Made by a program: the position numbers and the translations under genes
The notes under the pieces: generated by a model
Database searches by the model: none
What the model was told of the DNA's origin: nothing
The model's input: only the letters and a program-made list of their open reading frames with translations
Source of the DNA: Vreelandella subterranea
GTDB taxonomy: Bacteria > Pseudomonadota > Gammaproteobacteria > Pseudomonadales > Halomonadaceae
Direction of reading: 5' to 3'
DNA: 64,000 nt
Assembly (NCBI RefSeq): GCF_900111305.1
Contig: NZ_FOGS01000004.1
Coordinates: 62,001-126,000, forward strand
Part shown: in pieces, positions 8,864 through 18,428 of the stretch
Layout of the letters: each line of letters opens with the position of its first letter
Numbering within the stretch: the stretch's first letter is position 1

Positions 8864-11826
8864 GGCCTGGGAAAACGCTTTGCCTCCCGCCAGCGGTCGA
8901 ACCAGCGCCTGGGTTGCAGGACTTTCAGCTCAGGTTCGCTGTCGATCAGCTCGACGCCTGTTCCCAGGGCGCCGATACGGGCATAAAGCGCGCCGTTGGC
9001 CTGTTTCTCGGCCAGGGTGACATCGGCAAGCAGCAGAAGGGGCCCGCCGGTTAGCGTCAGGTCGTAAAGACGAATGCGCTCGCCGTCGATGTGCAACTGC
9101 GCATCACCGCTGATATTGCGCACGTTCAACAGTCTACCCAACCAGCCGCTTTCCCGGGCGCGCGCTAAAAAGAGGCGGGCGAGTAAGCCAGTATCTCGCA
9201 TGCCAAGGCGGAGTTGACTGGTCAGGCTGATAGGGTCGCGCCATTCGAGTACTGCGTCGTCAAGGCTCAATTGAACCCACCACCCGGCATCCTGCGTGCC
9301 TTCTTCGCTCTGTCGAAACACGTTTTCCAGCCGCAGGAATGAGTCGTCGGCGTTAAAGCGCCGCGCTTCCAGGTCACCTTTGTCGAGTTGCAGATGGAGT
9401 TCGACATCGCCCCTGATACGTTGGTCGAGCAACGCCAGGTCGGCACCAAAGGCGCGCAGGTTGATCTCGCCCTGAGCGGTCAGGCCCTCCAGCAGCCATT
9501 CGCTGGTCAGGCTTGCCTGGCCCCCGAGCAGACGGATGCCTGCTTCTTCGGGGAGATAGTGGTTATAACGGGTGAAGTCAGGAACCTGGGTAGTGGGCAG
9601 CGCAATACGCGTAGTGAAGAAGGCAGGTTCGGGGGCTGCCAGCACCTCGCTGAAACGTTCGGTCTGGGTCGTCAGGGCAAAGTGGCGACCCTCCAGGTGG
9701 GGTCGGTCGTCGTCCCGGCGCGTGAGCGTAAAGTGCGGTATGCCCAGCGAAAGCTGGGCGTGCTCGGCGCTATCCAATTGAGCCGTCAACTCGCCGCGGC
9801 CCGTGGCCAGATAGTCCAGAAAACCGACCTCCAGCTGGTTGGCGTTGACCCTCAGGCGTGTGGGCGCCAGCAGGCGGTCATCGCGGAATGCCCCTTGAAC
9901 AAATAGCTGGCCGTTTCCTGCGAGCTTTAATCCGTGGGCCTCGGGCAGGAAAGCATTCAAAAAGCCCAGCTGCTGTACGCTGCCCTCCATGGAAAACTCA
10001 CCGCTGACGCGACTGGCGTCAGTGATTTTCTCTCGCTTGAAACGGCCTTCATTGAGTACCAGGGTACTCTGTAACGTCTCAGAGGTAGCGTTCGTATCCG
10101 CAACTTGCCAACGCAAACGCGATCCGCTGATATCCAGCGCGGAGCCGTCGAGCGCTGCCCGACGCATCGCCAGGCTGAGCTGGGCGCTGCTTTCCAGCGT
10201 GCCGTCCTCATCGCCGTACTGCCAGCGCGTGGTCAACTGCTCCCCGGCTAAATAGATCTCGCCGCTCATCTCCTCCGTCGTGAACGCCAGCTGGCCGTTG
10301 CTGGTGGCTTGGCCGTCAAGCAACTGCAGCGGGCGGGGGTCGGGTAATATTGCGCCCAGGTAGGGTTGCAGCACGCTGATGTCCGGCAGGCGGGCAGACT
10401 GCCAGGCCAGCCGGGCGGTGGCGTCCTCCCGGGCTTGCACAGGGTCAACCGGGCTGCGCGCGTTGAGGGTGATCGCGGCATCCGCCAGCAGCGTTTGCTC
10501 ATGGTGGCTCAGGGTCCCATCAATGAACGTATGTGTCGCATCGATGACCTCGTCGGGGGTTAGCTGTGCCGTCAGGGAACCGCTTCCCCTGGCGTTGAAA
10601 TCCAGCAGTTCCGCGGCCAGTTCGGGGGCCTGAATCGACAACGAGGCACGGTGAGGCTGGGCGTCACGTAGCGTTATGCTGGCGTCGACTTGACCCTTCC
10701 CGGCCAGGCGAACACCCTGACCGTCAAAGGTATCTGCCAGGTAGCGGTCAAGCATATCCAGTCGGGTCACCTGGCCTTGCAGCTCAAGGGTGGCGCTCGT
10801 CGGTAGGTCCAACTGGTCCAGGCGCTGGTTGGGAATGCCGGTCACCAGGCCCAGTTGGGTATCGTCAGCGTAAGGATGGCTGTCAGCCAACACCACGTTG
10901 TTTAACTGAGTGGAAAAGGTCAGCGTATTGTCCTGTGCTGCCAGACGGACGTGCCCTTCGCCGACGGCGGTATGAAGCGGCGGAGAAGAGTCGGGAGTCA
11001 TCCAGCGCGGTGAGTCACTGGCATCGGGCGTCAGACGTTGCTCATCCACCGATAAGCGTAAGGCCGACGCCACCAGGGTGAGCTGGCTACCGTGCCGTAA
11101 CCTGCCAGCATCAAGCGCAAGCTCGCCCGTCAGTGCCCCGCTGCCATCAAGCGTTAACCAGGGCAGTGCTTTCAGATAGGGCATGAAGACGTCCCAGGCG
11201 TCGGCCTGGGCATTGATGCTCAGCTGTGCTGAAAGGGCACCGAGCAGGCTGGCGATAAGCTCATCGCGGGGGACCTGTGCGGTGGTTACGCTTTCCAGAT
11301 TGGCACTGGCGGCTAACCTGATATCGCGCGCCAGGGTGGCTTGGTCGCTTAGCCGTACCAAACGCCCTTGGTTAATATCCAGCGATACATGGGGCACGGC
11401 CAAGGCGTCACGACTGAACTGGGTGTCCGTTATCTGGAGTTGGCCCTCGGCTTCAAGCGCAATATCGCCAACGGTCAGGCGGCGGAGCCCACTGGCCTCC
11501 AGCGCCTTGATATGCAATTCGCCGCGCAGTAGGTCGAGCAAGGACAGCGAAAGGGTGGCTTGTCGGGCGTCAACGGTGACGGGCATCCGATCGTCTTCAC
11601 GGGCGAGGTAGAGATTCTCGACTTCCCAGCGCCCAGGGTGCAGGCTTTGGGCATTTGACCAGCGCACCTCGACACCTTCGATCTTTGAAAGCTGCTGCGG
11701 CAACCATTGGCTATTGAGCAGCCAGGCACTACCGAGTAGCCAGATGAGCGCCACTGTCAAAACGCCTGCCAGGGTGATGAGCAGAGTGTGTGAAAGACGT
11801 TTTGATCTGGGACGCTGATTTGGCAT
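8860..11826 (-). CDS. AsmA/YdbH-like envelope protein (putative intermembrane lipid transport)
   Basis: A 988-residue protein with one N-terminal membrane anchor (about residues 12-35) and a very long periplasmic region. The region consists almost entirely of repeating beta segments with alternating hydrophobic residues (for example LSLSLLDLLRGELHIKALEASG near residue 90). This is the layout of AsmA-family proteins, including YdbH, TamB and YhdP, long beta grooves thought to carry phospholipid between inner and outer membranes. The C-terminal stretch around GPLLLLADVTLAEKQANGALY and LQPRRWFDRWREA fits the YdbH-like part of the family. It is monocistronic and divergent from the DUF3581 gene. 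The exact subfamily is uncertain. Confidence 0.75.
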   Translation of the reverse strand: MPNQRPRSKRLSHTLLITLAGVLTVALIWLLGSAWLLNSQWLPQQLSKIEGVEVRWSNAQSLHPGRWEVENLYLAREDDRMPVTVDARQATLSLSLLDLLRGELHIKALEASGLRRLTVGDIALEAEGQLQITDTQFSRDALAVPHVSLDINQGRLVRLSDQATLARDIRLAASANLESVTTAQVPRDELIASLLGALSAQLSINAQADAWDVFMPYLKALPWLTLDGSGALTGELALDAGRLRHGSQLTLVASALRLSVDEQRLTPDASDSPRWMTPDSSPPLHTAVGEGHVRLAAQDNTLTFSTQLNNVVLADSHPYADDTQLGLVTGIPNQRLDQLDLPTSATLELQGQVTRLDMLDRYLADTFDGQGVRLAGKGQVDASITLRDAQPHRASLSIQAPELAAELLDFNARGSGSLTAQLTPDEVIDATHTFIDGTLSHHEQTLLADAAITLNARSPVDPVQAREDATARLAWQSARLPDISVLQPYLGAILPDPRPLQLLDGQATSNGQLAFTTEEMSGEIYLAGEQLTTRWQYGDEDGTLESSAQLSLAMRRAALDGSALDISGSRLRWQVADTNATSETLQSTLVLNEGRFKREKITDASRVSGEFSMEGSVQQLGFLNAFLPEAHGLKLAGNGQLFVQGAFRDDRLLAPTRLRVNANQLEVGFLDYLATGRGELTAQLDSAEHAQLSLGIPHFTLTRRDDDRPHLEGRHFALTTQTERFSEVLAAPEPAFFTTRIALPTTQVPDFTRYNHYLPEEAGIRLLGGQASLTSEWLLEGLTAQGEINLRAFGADLALLDQRIRGDVELHLQLDKGDLEARRFNADDSFLRLENVFRQSEEGTQDAGWWVQLSLDDAVLEWRDPISLTSQLRLGMRDTGLLARLFLARARESGWLGRLLNVRNISGDAQLHIDGERIRLYDLTLTGGPLLLLADVTLAEKQANGALYARIGALGTGVELIDSEPELKVLQPRRWFDRWREAKRFPRP

Positions 11827-11933
11827 ACGGCTTCCTTGCAGGTGGCTCCTGTTGATCGACGTTTTATGGCATTATGCGCGTCGTAAGCCCACCTTCGACT
11901 TTTGATTTCAACGCTGAGCAGACAACCTAAGCC

Positions 11934-12644
11934 ATGTTCAAGGAATTTTACACGCAGCGCGGAGAGTATGTGGTGATCTCCGCTGAGCAGGCCAGCCGCT
12001 TCGCTAAGGGCGTCGCAGGTGACTATAACCCGATCCATAATCCGGATGCGCGGCGTTTCTGTGTGCCGGGGGATCTCCTTTTTGCGCTGGTATTGGCAAA
12101 GTTTGGTTTGTCGCGGCACATGGAGTTTCGTTTTACCAGCATGGTGGGGGCCGATACTCCGCTTGTGTTCAGCGAATCTGAAAATGGTGAGCTGCACGTA
12201 TACGATGAAGACGGTAAATGTTACCTACAGGTTAAACGGCGCGGGGACTGGACCGACGATGCCTCGGTGATAGAAGCCTTTGCTCACTGCTACGTGGCAT
12301 TTTCGGGTAAGAACTTTCCTCACTACCTCAAGCCGCTGATGGAGGAGCACGGGGTGATGTTCAACCCCAAGCGCCCGCTGGTGATCTACGACAGCATGGG
12401 GTTCTCGCTTTCGCGCCTGAACGCTGTGTCGCCTGGGTTGACGCTCAGCCATTCGTCGTTGGATGTGCAGGGAAAGCGCGCCGACGCCCTGCTTGAGTTT
12501 GCCATTGAGTCAGCAGGTGAATCGGTGGGGGTTGGCTCCAAAAAGCTGGTTGTCAGCGGGCTGTGCCCCTATGATGCGGATGAAATGGCGGCGATTGTGG
12601 ATGAGTTTTATCGGCTCAAGGCGGCCTACCTTGCGTCAGTCTGA
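11934..12644 (+). CDS. DUF3581 family protein
   Basis: A 236-residue soluble protein of DUF3581, a family of gammaproteobacteria with no assigned function. The N-terminal half carries AGDYNPIHNPDARRFCVPGDLL (about residues 28-49), which resembles the hot-dog hydratase signature of MaoC-like enzymes, with Asp-x-x-x-x-His and a following Gly. A link to acyl-CoA or fatty-acid metabolism is therefore possible, by inference only. It is divergent from the AsmA-like gene, with about 110 bp between the two starts. Confidence 0.8.
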   Translation: MFKEFYTQRGEYVVISAEQASRFAKGVAGDYNPIHNPDARRFCVPGDLLFALVLAKFGLSRHMEFRFTSMVGADTPLVFSESENGELHVYDEDGKCYLQVKRRGDWTDDASVIEAFAHCYVAFSGKNFPHYLKPLMEEHGVMFNPKRPLVIYDSMGFSLSRLNAVSPGLTLSHSSLDVQGKRADALLEFAIESAGESVGVGSKKLVVSGLCPYDADEMAAIVDEFYRLKAAYLASV

Positions 12645-12784
12645 ACGGGGTTAATCGGAACGGCCTGGCTGGATGCGACGTTGGTGGTGATAGCTGCCCT
12701 CAACGCTTGGTGTAGGGTATTCTTAGCCTCATTCATCATAATGCGGTCCTGCGAAGCGACCGCGCCAATGACAAGAGGCGAGTT

Positions 12785-13768
12785 ATGAATCACTGCAAAC
12801 GGTTGACCCTTGCACTTACTGCCACCGCGTTGGCCGTAACGTCCTTCAATGCCCAGGCGCGTGATTTTCGTTTAGGCCTGATCACCCCCGCCCAGCACCT
12901 TTGGTCAACCGAAGCGGAAGCCTTTGCCGAAACGCTGAATGAGCGTTCCGGTGGCGAGCATAGCGTGTCGGTTTTTCCTGCTCAGCAGTTGGGTAATGAA
13001 GCGCAGATGGTCCAGCAGTTGCAGAGCGGCGCGCTGGACATGGCGTTCCTGACCATTGCCGAAATCTCCAATCGGATTCCCGACTTCGGTGCGCTTTATG
13101 CGCCTTATCTGGTTGATGACGTCAACCACGCCGCCCGCTTGCTGCGTTCGGACGCCGCCGGCGAGCTGCTCGACCTGATGCCGCAAGGTGTCGGTCTGGT
13201 CGGCGTCGGTTACGGTATGGTGGGCATGCGCCAGGTGCTCAGCCGTGACCCCATCGAAAGCGCCGATGACCTGGAAGGTCAGCGCCTGCGGATCACCCCC
13301 TTCGAGCCGATTCGTGATTTCTATACCGCCACCGGTGCAGCCCCTGCGCCCATGCCGTTGCTGGAAGTGTACGACGCTCTGGCCAACGGCCAGGTAGACG
13401 CCATCGACATGGATTTCGACTCCATCCTGATTCTCAAATTCTACGAACAGGCCGATAACCTGCTGATTTCCAATCACATGATGTTCCCCATGGTGGGAGT
13501 GGTGTCGGGTCGCGTATGGCGGGAGCTCTCCGAGGAAGATCGTGAGCTGATCGACACGACCATGGCCGAGCATCTGGAGAACGTGCTGGCAGGCTTTGAA
13601 GAAAAAGACGCTGCTCAGGAAGAAGAGATCCGCGCCCTGGATATCAACATCGTCGAAGCGGATGCCGAATTCTTCTCAGACGCGATAGCCGAGTGGGAAG
13701 CCATCTGGGCACCCAGGGCACCGATGCTGGAAACCCTGCGCGAAGAAGCCGAGCGTCTGCGCGAGTAA
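12785..13768 (+). CDS. dctP: TRAP transporter substrate-binding protein (DctP)
   Basis: A 327-residue periplasmic solute-binding protein for a TRAP carrier, which imports carboxylates driven by the sodium gradient. A signal peptide spans about residues 1-25 (cleavage after FNAQA). The DctP fold is seen in FPAQQLGNEAQMVQQLQSGALDMAF and DLEGQRLRITPFEPIRDFY, where the Arg in QRLRI corresponds to the residue that grips the substrate carboxylate. It is the first gene of dctPQM, 49 bp before dctQ. The ligand cannot be read from the sequence. The nearby mmsA gene suggests a branched-chain-related acid, but mmsA has its own control region. Confidence 0.92.
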   Translation: MNHCKRLTLALTATALAVTSFNAQARDFRLGLITPAQHLWSTEAEAFAETLNERSGGEHSVSVFPAQQLGNEAQMVQQLQSGALDMAFLTIAEISNRIPDFGALYAPYLVDDVNHAARLLRSDAAGELLDLMPQGVGLVGVGYGMVGMRQVLSRDPIESADDLEGQRLRITPFEPIRDFYTATGAAPAPMPLLEVYDALANGQVDAIDMDFDSILILKFYEQADNLLISNHMMFPMVGVVSGRVWRELSEEDRELIDTTMAEHLENVLAGFEEKDAAQEEEIRALDINIVEADAEFFSDAIAEWEAIWAPRAPMLETLREEAERLRE

Positions 13769-13817
13769 CCCGCTGACAAGTCAACCACTCGACCACTGAC
13801 GAGGATTCTCCACGATC

Positions 13818-14381
13818 ATGTTGCAACGCCTTTCCTCGGGGCTTGCCCGCTTTGAAGAGACCGCCGCTGCCGCCCTGGCTGCGGCGGTAACGTGTTTGAT
13901 CCTGATCAATATTGTCTTTCGTGTGCTGGGTAACCCACTTTACTGGATAAGCGAGTTATCGATTTACGCCATGATCTGGATGACGTTTTTGATTGCGGGG
14001 GCGGTGTTCAAGCGTCGCCAGGGAGTGGCAGTGACCTTGTTGAGCGATGGGCTGCCCCGTGCCGGACGACAACTGATAGGCCTCTGGGTCGACGTCATGG
14101 TGCTGGTATTTGCCCTGCTACTCGTTTGGCTTTGCTGGCGCTGGTATCAGCCATTCACGCTTGCTCGATTAGGCTTCGACACGGGGGCTTTTCAGGGGCA
14201 GACCTTCAACTTCATTTACGCCGAGAACACCTCGACGCTGGGTGTGAAAAAGTTCTGGGTGTGGCTGATCGTGCCGTGGTTTGCGCTATCCCTCAGCCTG
14301 CATGGGCTGGCCAACGTCTGGCAGTCGGTCACCCAGTGGCGCCACCCTGGCGACGAGACGACGGCCGAAACACTGCCATGA
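13818..14381 (+). CDS. dctQ: TRAP transporter small permease (DctQ)
   Basis: A 187-residue inner-membrane protein with four membrane helices (about residues 15-37, 45-67, 88-112 and 136-160), the usual layout of the TRAP small subunit. The segment NPLYWISELSIYAMIWMTFL is the conserved second-helix region. It has a CCTTTCCTC-rich N-terminus and follows GAGGATTCTCC upstream of the ATG. DctM follows after 13 bp. Confidence 0.9.
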   Translation: MLQRLSSGLARFEETAAAALAAAVTCLILINIVFRVLGNPLYWISELSIYAMIWMTFLIAGAVFKRRQGVAVTLLSDGLPRAGRQLIGLWVDVMVLVFALLLVWLCWRWYQPFTLARLGFDTGAFQGQTFNFIYAENTSTLGVKKFWVWLIVPWFALSLSLHGLANVWQSVTQWRHPGDETTAETLP

Positions 14382-14394
14382 GGTGGGCGCGCTT

Positions 14395-15660
14395 ATGACC
14401 ATTGCCGTATTTTTACTGTTACTGCTGAGCGCTGTCCCGATTGCCCTGGTGCTCGCACTGACGGCGATGGTGTACATCTACGTGTCGGGCAATAGCGTGC
14501 TGTTCGAGTCTTATCCGCAGCAATTATTCAGCGCCATCGAGAGCTATGGGTTGCTGGCGATCCCGTTATTCATGCTGGCCGGCGAGCTGATGAACGAAGG
14601 CGGTCTCACCAGGCGTTTGATCGCCCTGGCACGAATTCTGGTGGGCGGTTTCCGCGGTGGTCTTGCGTATATCAATCTGGTGGCCAACATGATGATGGCG
14701 GCCATCATCGGCTCGGCGGCGTCGCAAATCGCGATCATGTCCCGGGCCATGGTGCCCGCTATGGAAGAAGAGGGCTACGATACCCCTTACAGCGCGGCGA
14801 TTACCGCCGCAGGTGGCCTGCTGTCGCCGATTATTCCGCCCTCGATGCTGTTCGTGCTGTTTGGGGTGATGGCTCAGGTGCCTATCGCCGAGATGTTTAT
14901 TGCCGGATTGCTGCCGGGGTTATTGCTGGGAGGGAGTTTCTTCGTCGTGATCGCGCTGGTCGGGCTGGTGCAGCAATACCCCAAGGGCCAGTGGCCCAGT
15001 CGCCGTCAGGCAGCGCACGACGCACTCTGGGGACTGCCAGCACTGCTGATTCCGGTCATCATTATTGGTGGCATTTTATTGGGCATTGCCACGCCCACCG
15101 AGTCGGCGGCGCTGGCCTCGCTTGCGGCCTTGATCATGGGGCGTTTTGTGTATGGCGAGCTGCGCCTGGTTCAAATGCCTCAGGTGCTCAAGCGCACGGC
15201 GGTCAATGCCGGTTTGGTCATCATGTTGATTGCCGCCGCCGGGGTATTTGGCTGGGTGGTGATCTACGAGCAGTTGCCGCAAATGGCGGCCGAGTGGATC
15301 GCCGCCCTCACGGCCGACCCCTTTGTGTTTCTGCTGATGATGATTGGCGCATTGCTGCTGGTGGGCATGGTCATCGACGGCATCGCCGCGCTGATTCTGG
15401 TGGTGCCTATCCTGATGCCGATTGCCGAGACGCAATTTGCCATTAGTCCTTACCAGTTCGGCGTCGTGGTATGTCTGACCCTGGTATTGGGGCTGTTAAC
15501 GCCGCCTGTGGGGGCCGGGCTGTTTATTGCCTCATCCATGACCGGCGCACCGCCGCTGAAAATCTTCCGTGCCCTGCTGCCGTTTTTGCTGGCGACATTG
15601 GTCACCCTGGTCTTGCTAGCCTGGTTTCCCTGGCTCACCAACGCCTTGATTCAGCGTTAA
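14395..15660 (+). CDS. dctM: TRAP transporter large permease (DctM)
   Basis: A 421-residue membrane protein with about 11-12 helices that forms the sodium-coupled transport channel with DctQ. Family motifs include LFMLAGELMNEGGLTRRLI, GSAASQIAIMSRAMVPAM and TAAGGLLSPIIPPSMLFVL (about residues 140-160, with the conserved PPS), then LTPPVGAGLF near 370. I use the ATG at 14395, which starts at the conserved first helix. An in-frame start 114 bases upstream would add a non-membrane segment overlapping dctQ and looks like an artefact. Confidence 0.93.
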   Translation: MTIAVFLLLLLSAVPIALVLALTAMVYIYVSGNSVLFESYPQQLFSAIESYGLLAIPLFMLAGELMNEGGLTRRLIALARILVGGFRGGLAYINLVANMMMAAIIGSAASQIAIMSRAMVPAMEEEGYDTPYSAAITAAGGLLSPIIPPSMLFVLFGVMAQVPIAEMFIAGLLPGLLLGGSFFVVIALVGLVQQYPKGQWPSRRQAAHDALWGLPALLIPVIIIGGILLGIATPTESAALASLAALIMGRFVYGELRLVQMPQVLKRTAVNAGLVIMLIAAAGVFGWVVIYEQLPQMAAEWIAALTADPFVFLLMMIGALLLVGMVIDGIAALILVVPILMPIAETQFAISPYQFGVVVCLTLVLGLLTPPVGAGLFIASSMTGAPPLKIFRALLPFLLATLVTLVLLAWFPWLTNALIQR

Positions 15661-15721
15661 CCAACGCGTGTTAGACATGGTCTCCATCCTTTACTTTCCT
15701 GGTGGCTAACTTGGTGGCTAA

Positions 15722-15758
15722 TCCATGCATCGGACAGGTAAAGGCTTGTCCCCATGGA
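15722..15758. terminator. Interrupted hairpin after the TRAP operon
   Basis: TCCATG, 4 bases, GGACA, a 10-base loop, TGTCC, 1 base, CATGGA: a two-step stem with no T-run. It lies 60 bases after dctM and separates the TRAP genes from mmsA. It may be a terminator or an operator. Confidence 0.45.
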
Positions 15759-15808
15759 AGGGCTAATTGACGCCGCCCGATAGATTCTGTTTACTCTTGC
15801 GTTAGCTC

Positions 15809-15826
15809 GTTGACGTTTACGTCAAC
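15809..15826. promoter_or_regulatory. LiuR/MerR-type palindromic operator upstream of mmsA
   Basis: An 18-bp palindrome, GTTGACG, TTTA, CGTCAAC, 44 bases before the mmsA start. The form TTGACG-N4-CGTCAA resembles sites reported for LiuR, a MerR-family repressor of branched-chain amino acid and isovalerate degradation genes. This fits the role of mmsA in valine breakdown. No merR-type gene lies nearby, so the regulator would act in trans. Confidence 0.6.
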
Positions 15827-15869
15827 TTTCTAATACAACGACAAATACAATGACAACAGGAGCAACGCC

Positions 15870-17369
15870 ATGCCCATTCGCGATATCCCCATGTTTATCG
15901 ATGGCCAGCCGGTCACGTCCCAGAGCCAGGAGTGGCGTGATGTGGTGAACCCAGCCACCCAGGAAGTCGTCGCCAGGGTGCCTTTCTGCACCGCCGACGA
16001 AGTCGAGCGCGCCATTGCCAGCGCCGCAACGGCTTTCAAGGAGTGGCGCAAGGTCCCCCTGGGCAAACGCATGCGCATCATGCTCAAGCTTCAGGCGCTG
16101 ATTCGCGAGCACACGCCTGAACTGGCGGCGCTGATTACAGAAGAGCACGGCAAAACCCTGCCGGATGCTGAAGGCGAGGTTGGGCGCGGGCTGGAGGTGG
16201 TCGAGCATGCCTGCTCCATTACCTCGCTACAGCTTGGCGAGCTGGCCAATAATGCCGCCAACGAGGTCGATGTCTACACCATGCACCATCCGCTGGGCGT
16301 CGGGGCGGGCATTACCGCCTTCAATTTCCCGATCATGCTGCCTTGCTTCATGTTCCCGCTGGCCATTGCCACCGGCAATACGTTTGTCCTGAAGCCATCG
16401 GAGCAGGATCCCAGCTCGACCATGCGGCTGGTGGAGCTTGCCCATGAAGCAGGCATTCCGGCGGGGGTATTGAATGTGGTTCACGGCGGCCCCGAGGTGG
16501 CGAACCAGATTGCCGATCACCCGTCGATCAAGGCGCTGTCGTTCATTGGCTCATCCCACGTAGGCTCGCTCCTGTATAACCGCGCCGCCGCGGCGGGTAA
16601 ACGCATGCAGGCAATGATGGGCGCCAAGAACCATTGCGTGGTCATGCCCGACGCCAATCGCAGTCAGGCCATCGACAGCCTGCTGGGCTCGGCATTTGGG
16701 GCGGCCGGGCAGCGCTGCATGGCCAACTCGGTGGTGGTGCTGGTGGGCGAAGCCCGTGAATGGTTAGACGATATTGTGGAAGGCGCTCGCGGCATGAAGG
16801 TCGGGCCTGGCACTCAACGCGATGCCGACCTGGGCCCGCTGGTATCCCCCCAGGCCAAGGAACGTGTCGAACGCTTGATTGGCGCAGGCGAGAAAGAGGG
16901 CGCCAAACTGATGGTCGACGGCCGCGGTTGCTCGGTTGATGGCTTTCCGAACGGGAATTTTGTGGGGCCGACACTGTTTTCCGACGTGACGGCCGACATG
17001 ACCATCTACCGTGAAGAGATCTTTGGCCCGGTACTCTGCGTGGTCAACGTGGAGACGCTGGACGACGCGGTCGCATTCATCAATGCCAACCCCAACGGCA
17101 ACGGCACCTCGATCTTTACCAACTCGGGCTGGGTGGCACGGCGCTTTGAAAACGACATTGACGTGGGCCAGATCGGTATCAACGTACCGATCCCTGTGCC
17201 GGTTGCCTATTTCAGCTTTACCGGCTCGCGAGGCTCAAAGCTCGGCGACCTGGGGCCTAACGGTAAGCAGGCGATTGCCTTCTGGACGCAGACCAAGACG
17301 GTGACCGCCCGCTGGTTTGAGCCCGAAAACGTCTCCAGCGGGATCAACAGCACCATTTCGCTTGGCTGA
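15870..17369 (+). CDS. mmsA: CoA-acylating methylmalonate-semialdehyde dehydrogenase
   Basis: MmsA oxidises (methyl)malonate semialdehyde with NAD and CoA to propionyl-CoA or acetyl-CoA and CO2, the last part of valine, beta-alanine and inositol breakdown. It is 499 residues, normal length. The catalytic cysteine is in [12 protein letters not shown] (about residue 284); [10 protein letters not shown] and [13 protein letters not shown] are typical MmsA stretches, and [10 protein letters not shown] is the ALDH motif. An ACAGGAG ribosome-binding site precedes the ATG. There is no mmsB downstream; a convergent hypothetical gene follows. Control is probably by the palindrome at 15809. Confidence 0.95.
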   Translation: MPIRDIPMFIDGQPVTSQSQEWRDVVNPATQEVVARVPFCTADEVERAIASAATAFKEWRKVPLGKRMRIMLKLQALIREHTPELAALITEEHGKTLPDAEGEVGRGLEVVEHACSITSLQLGELANNAANEVDVYTMHHPLGVGAGITAFNFPIMLPCFMFPLAIATGNTFVLKPSEQDPSSTMRLVELAHEAGIPAGVLNVVHGGPEVANQIADHPSIKALSFIGSSHVGSLLYNRAAAAGKRMQAMMGAKNHCVVMPDANRSQAIDSLLGSAFGAAGQRCMANSVVVLVGEAREWLDDIVEGARGMKVGPGTQRDADLGPLVSPQAKERVERLIGAGEKEGAKLMVDGRGCSVDGFPNGNFVGPTLFSDVTADMTIYREEIFGPVLCVVNVETLDDAVAFINANPNGNGTSIFTNSGWVARRFENDIDVGQIGINVPIPVPVAYFSFTGSRGSKLGDLGPNGKQAIAFWTQTKTVTARWFEPENVSSGINSTISLG

Positions 17370-17392
17370 TGTCACTCGCCGGGTGGTAGCTT

Positions 17393-17414
17393 CCTCGGCC
17401 TGAAGGGGCCGAGG
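17393..17414. terminator. Hairpin between convergent genes
   Basis: CCTCGGCC, a 6-base loop and GGCCGAGG form a perfect 8-bp GC-rich stem between mmsA and the convergent gene at 17432. There is no long T-run; it is a likely shared terminator. Confidence 0.6.
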
Positions 17415-17431
17415 GAGCGTCAATGCGGGGA

Positions 17432-18124
17432 CTAAAAATCCTGAAACAGCGGTAAGCTTTCTTCCAGCAGCCGTTCAATCGGATCAAGCTGACTTTCGTG
17501 CAGCACCAGCATCGAGGGCTCTGAGGCAAAATGCTTGCCGGTCGGCACCAGCAGCGCAAACTCACCTTCTTCAAGATGAAATTCGTGCATCTCACGTAGT
17601 CCATCGGCGGTATAGCACTGTGTACAGCGGTATGCTTCGTCCTCGCCGTATACCAGGCGGTGGTACATCTTGAACAGTGTATAGAGGGCCAAACCGCCTT
17701 CAAAAGCAGGCCAGCGGGCCGGGATCGTGCGCGTTTCTGCATCCAGTGTTTGCCCGTCTGCCTCGGCATTGGCGATCGCATCGTCAAGCGGGGCTTCCAG
17801 CAGGGCGTCTTCATCGGCGGGGAAGGCAACGTTGTCTTTTGAGGCCTGGGTGAAGTCCTTTACGGCGCGCTTGAAGTCGGCCACGGTCTTAATGGCGTAG
17901 TCGACATGCTGCAAATCAGCTGGCTCGAAGCCACCATTTTCCCAGCCGTGTATGACACGCAGCGTCATCAAGCTGCGCTCCATGGGGCGTGCCAGCAGCA
18001 AATACAGCGCAATATGCAGATGCAGTTGCCGCTCGTCGGTATCGTTTTCAAACGCATTGTAAGGGTCAGCAAACAACGCATGTAGCCTGCCCGGCGTATG
18101 TTCCTTGGCTTCTGTATAGCGCAT
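17432..18124 (-). CDS. Hypothetical protein, unrecognised
   Basis: A 230-residue soluble acidic protein that I do not recognise. There is no signal peptide or membrane segment. The N-terminal half is helical (ALYLLLARPMERSLMTLRVIHG), the middle is rich in Asp/Glu/Ala, and the C-terminal half contains a possible metal-binding pair in YRCTQCYTADGLREMHEFH (CxxC with nearby His). The start at 18124 is preferred over an upstream in-frame start because a GGGAAA site precedes it. It is divergent from the thiamine-regulated transporter, with the riboswitch between them. Confidence 0.6.
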   Translation of the reverse strand: MRYTEAKEHTPGRLHALFADPYNAFENDTDERQLHLHIALYLLLARPMERSLMTLRVIHGWENGGFEPADLQHVDYAIKTVADFKRAVKDFTQASKDNVAFPADEDALLEAPLDDAIANAEADGQTLDAETRTIPARWPAFEGGLALYTLFKMYHRLVYGEDEAYRCTQCYTADGLREMHEFHLEEGEFALLVPTGKHFASEPSMLVLHESQLDPIERLLEESLPLFQDF

Positions 18125-18340
18125 TAGAGATTTCCCTTTGAGCGAACCGTGTCGCTCCGGGCGCACGGTTTCTATAACGTTATTAGATTACCTACTGAGT
18201 ATGGCCAGCGATAACGTGGATTAAAAGCCCCGGGCGTTTGAAGCGCCGGGTACTTGCGCGTAATGGCATATACTCGCCACTTTACGCTGGTGCGATTCTC
18301 GTTGAGAATAATACCTGTTCATAAAGTTATTTCACACACT

Positions 18341-18428
18341 GTCGCCAGGGGAGCCTCCAAGAGGCTGAGAGTGCGCTTGCGCTAACCCTGGAACCTGATC
18401 CGGATGATACCGGCGGAGGAAGCGCGAC
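18341..18428 (+). promoter_or_regulatory. TPP (thi-box) riboswitch
   Basis: A TPP-sensing RNA element. It has the conserved CTGAGAG (about 18364-18370), ACCCTGGAACCTGATC and the terminal GATACCGGCGGAGGAAG block. The P1 stem is visible: GTCGC at 18341-18345 pairs with GCGAC at 18424-18428, which directly abuts the ATG. The Shine-Dalgarno GGAGGA (18415-18420) lies inside the element, so binding of thiamine pyrophosphate should close the stem and block translation of the transporter. This is direct cis control of the next gene only. Confidence 0.95.

Noticed and set aside
14281..14394. Earlier in-frame start for the TRAP large permease
   Set aside because: It would add 38 non-membrane residues overlapping dctQ; the ATG at 14395 begins at the conserved first helix.
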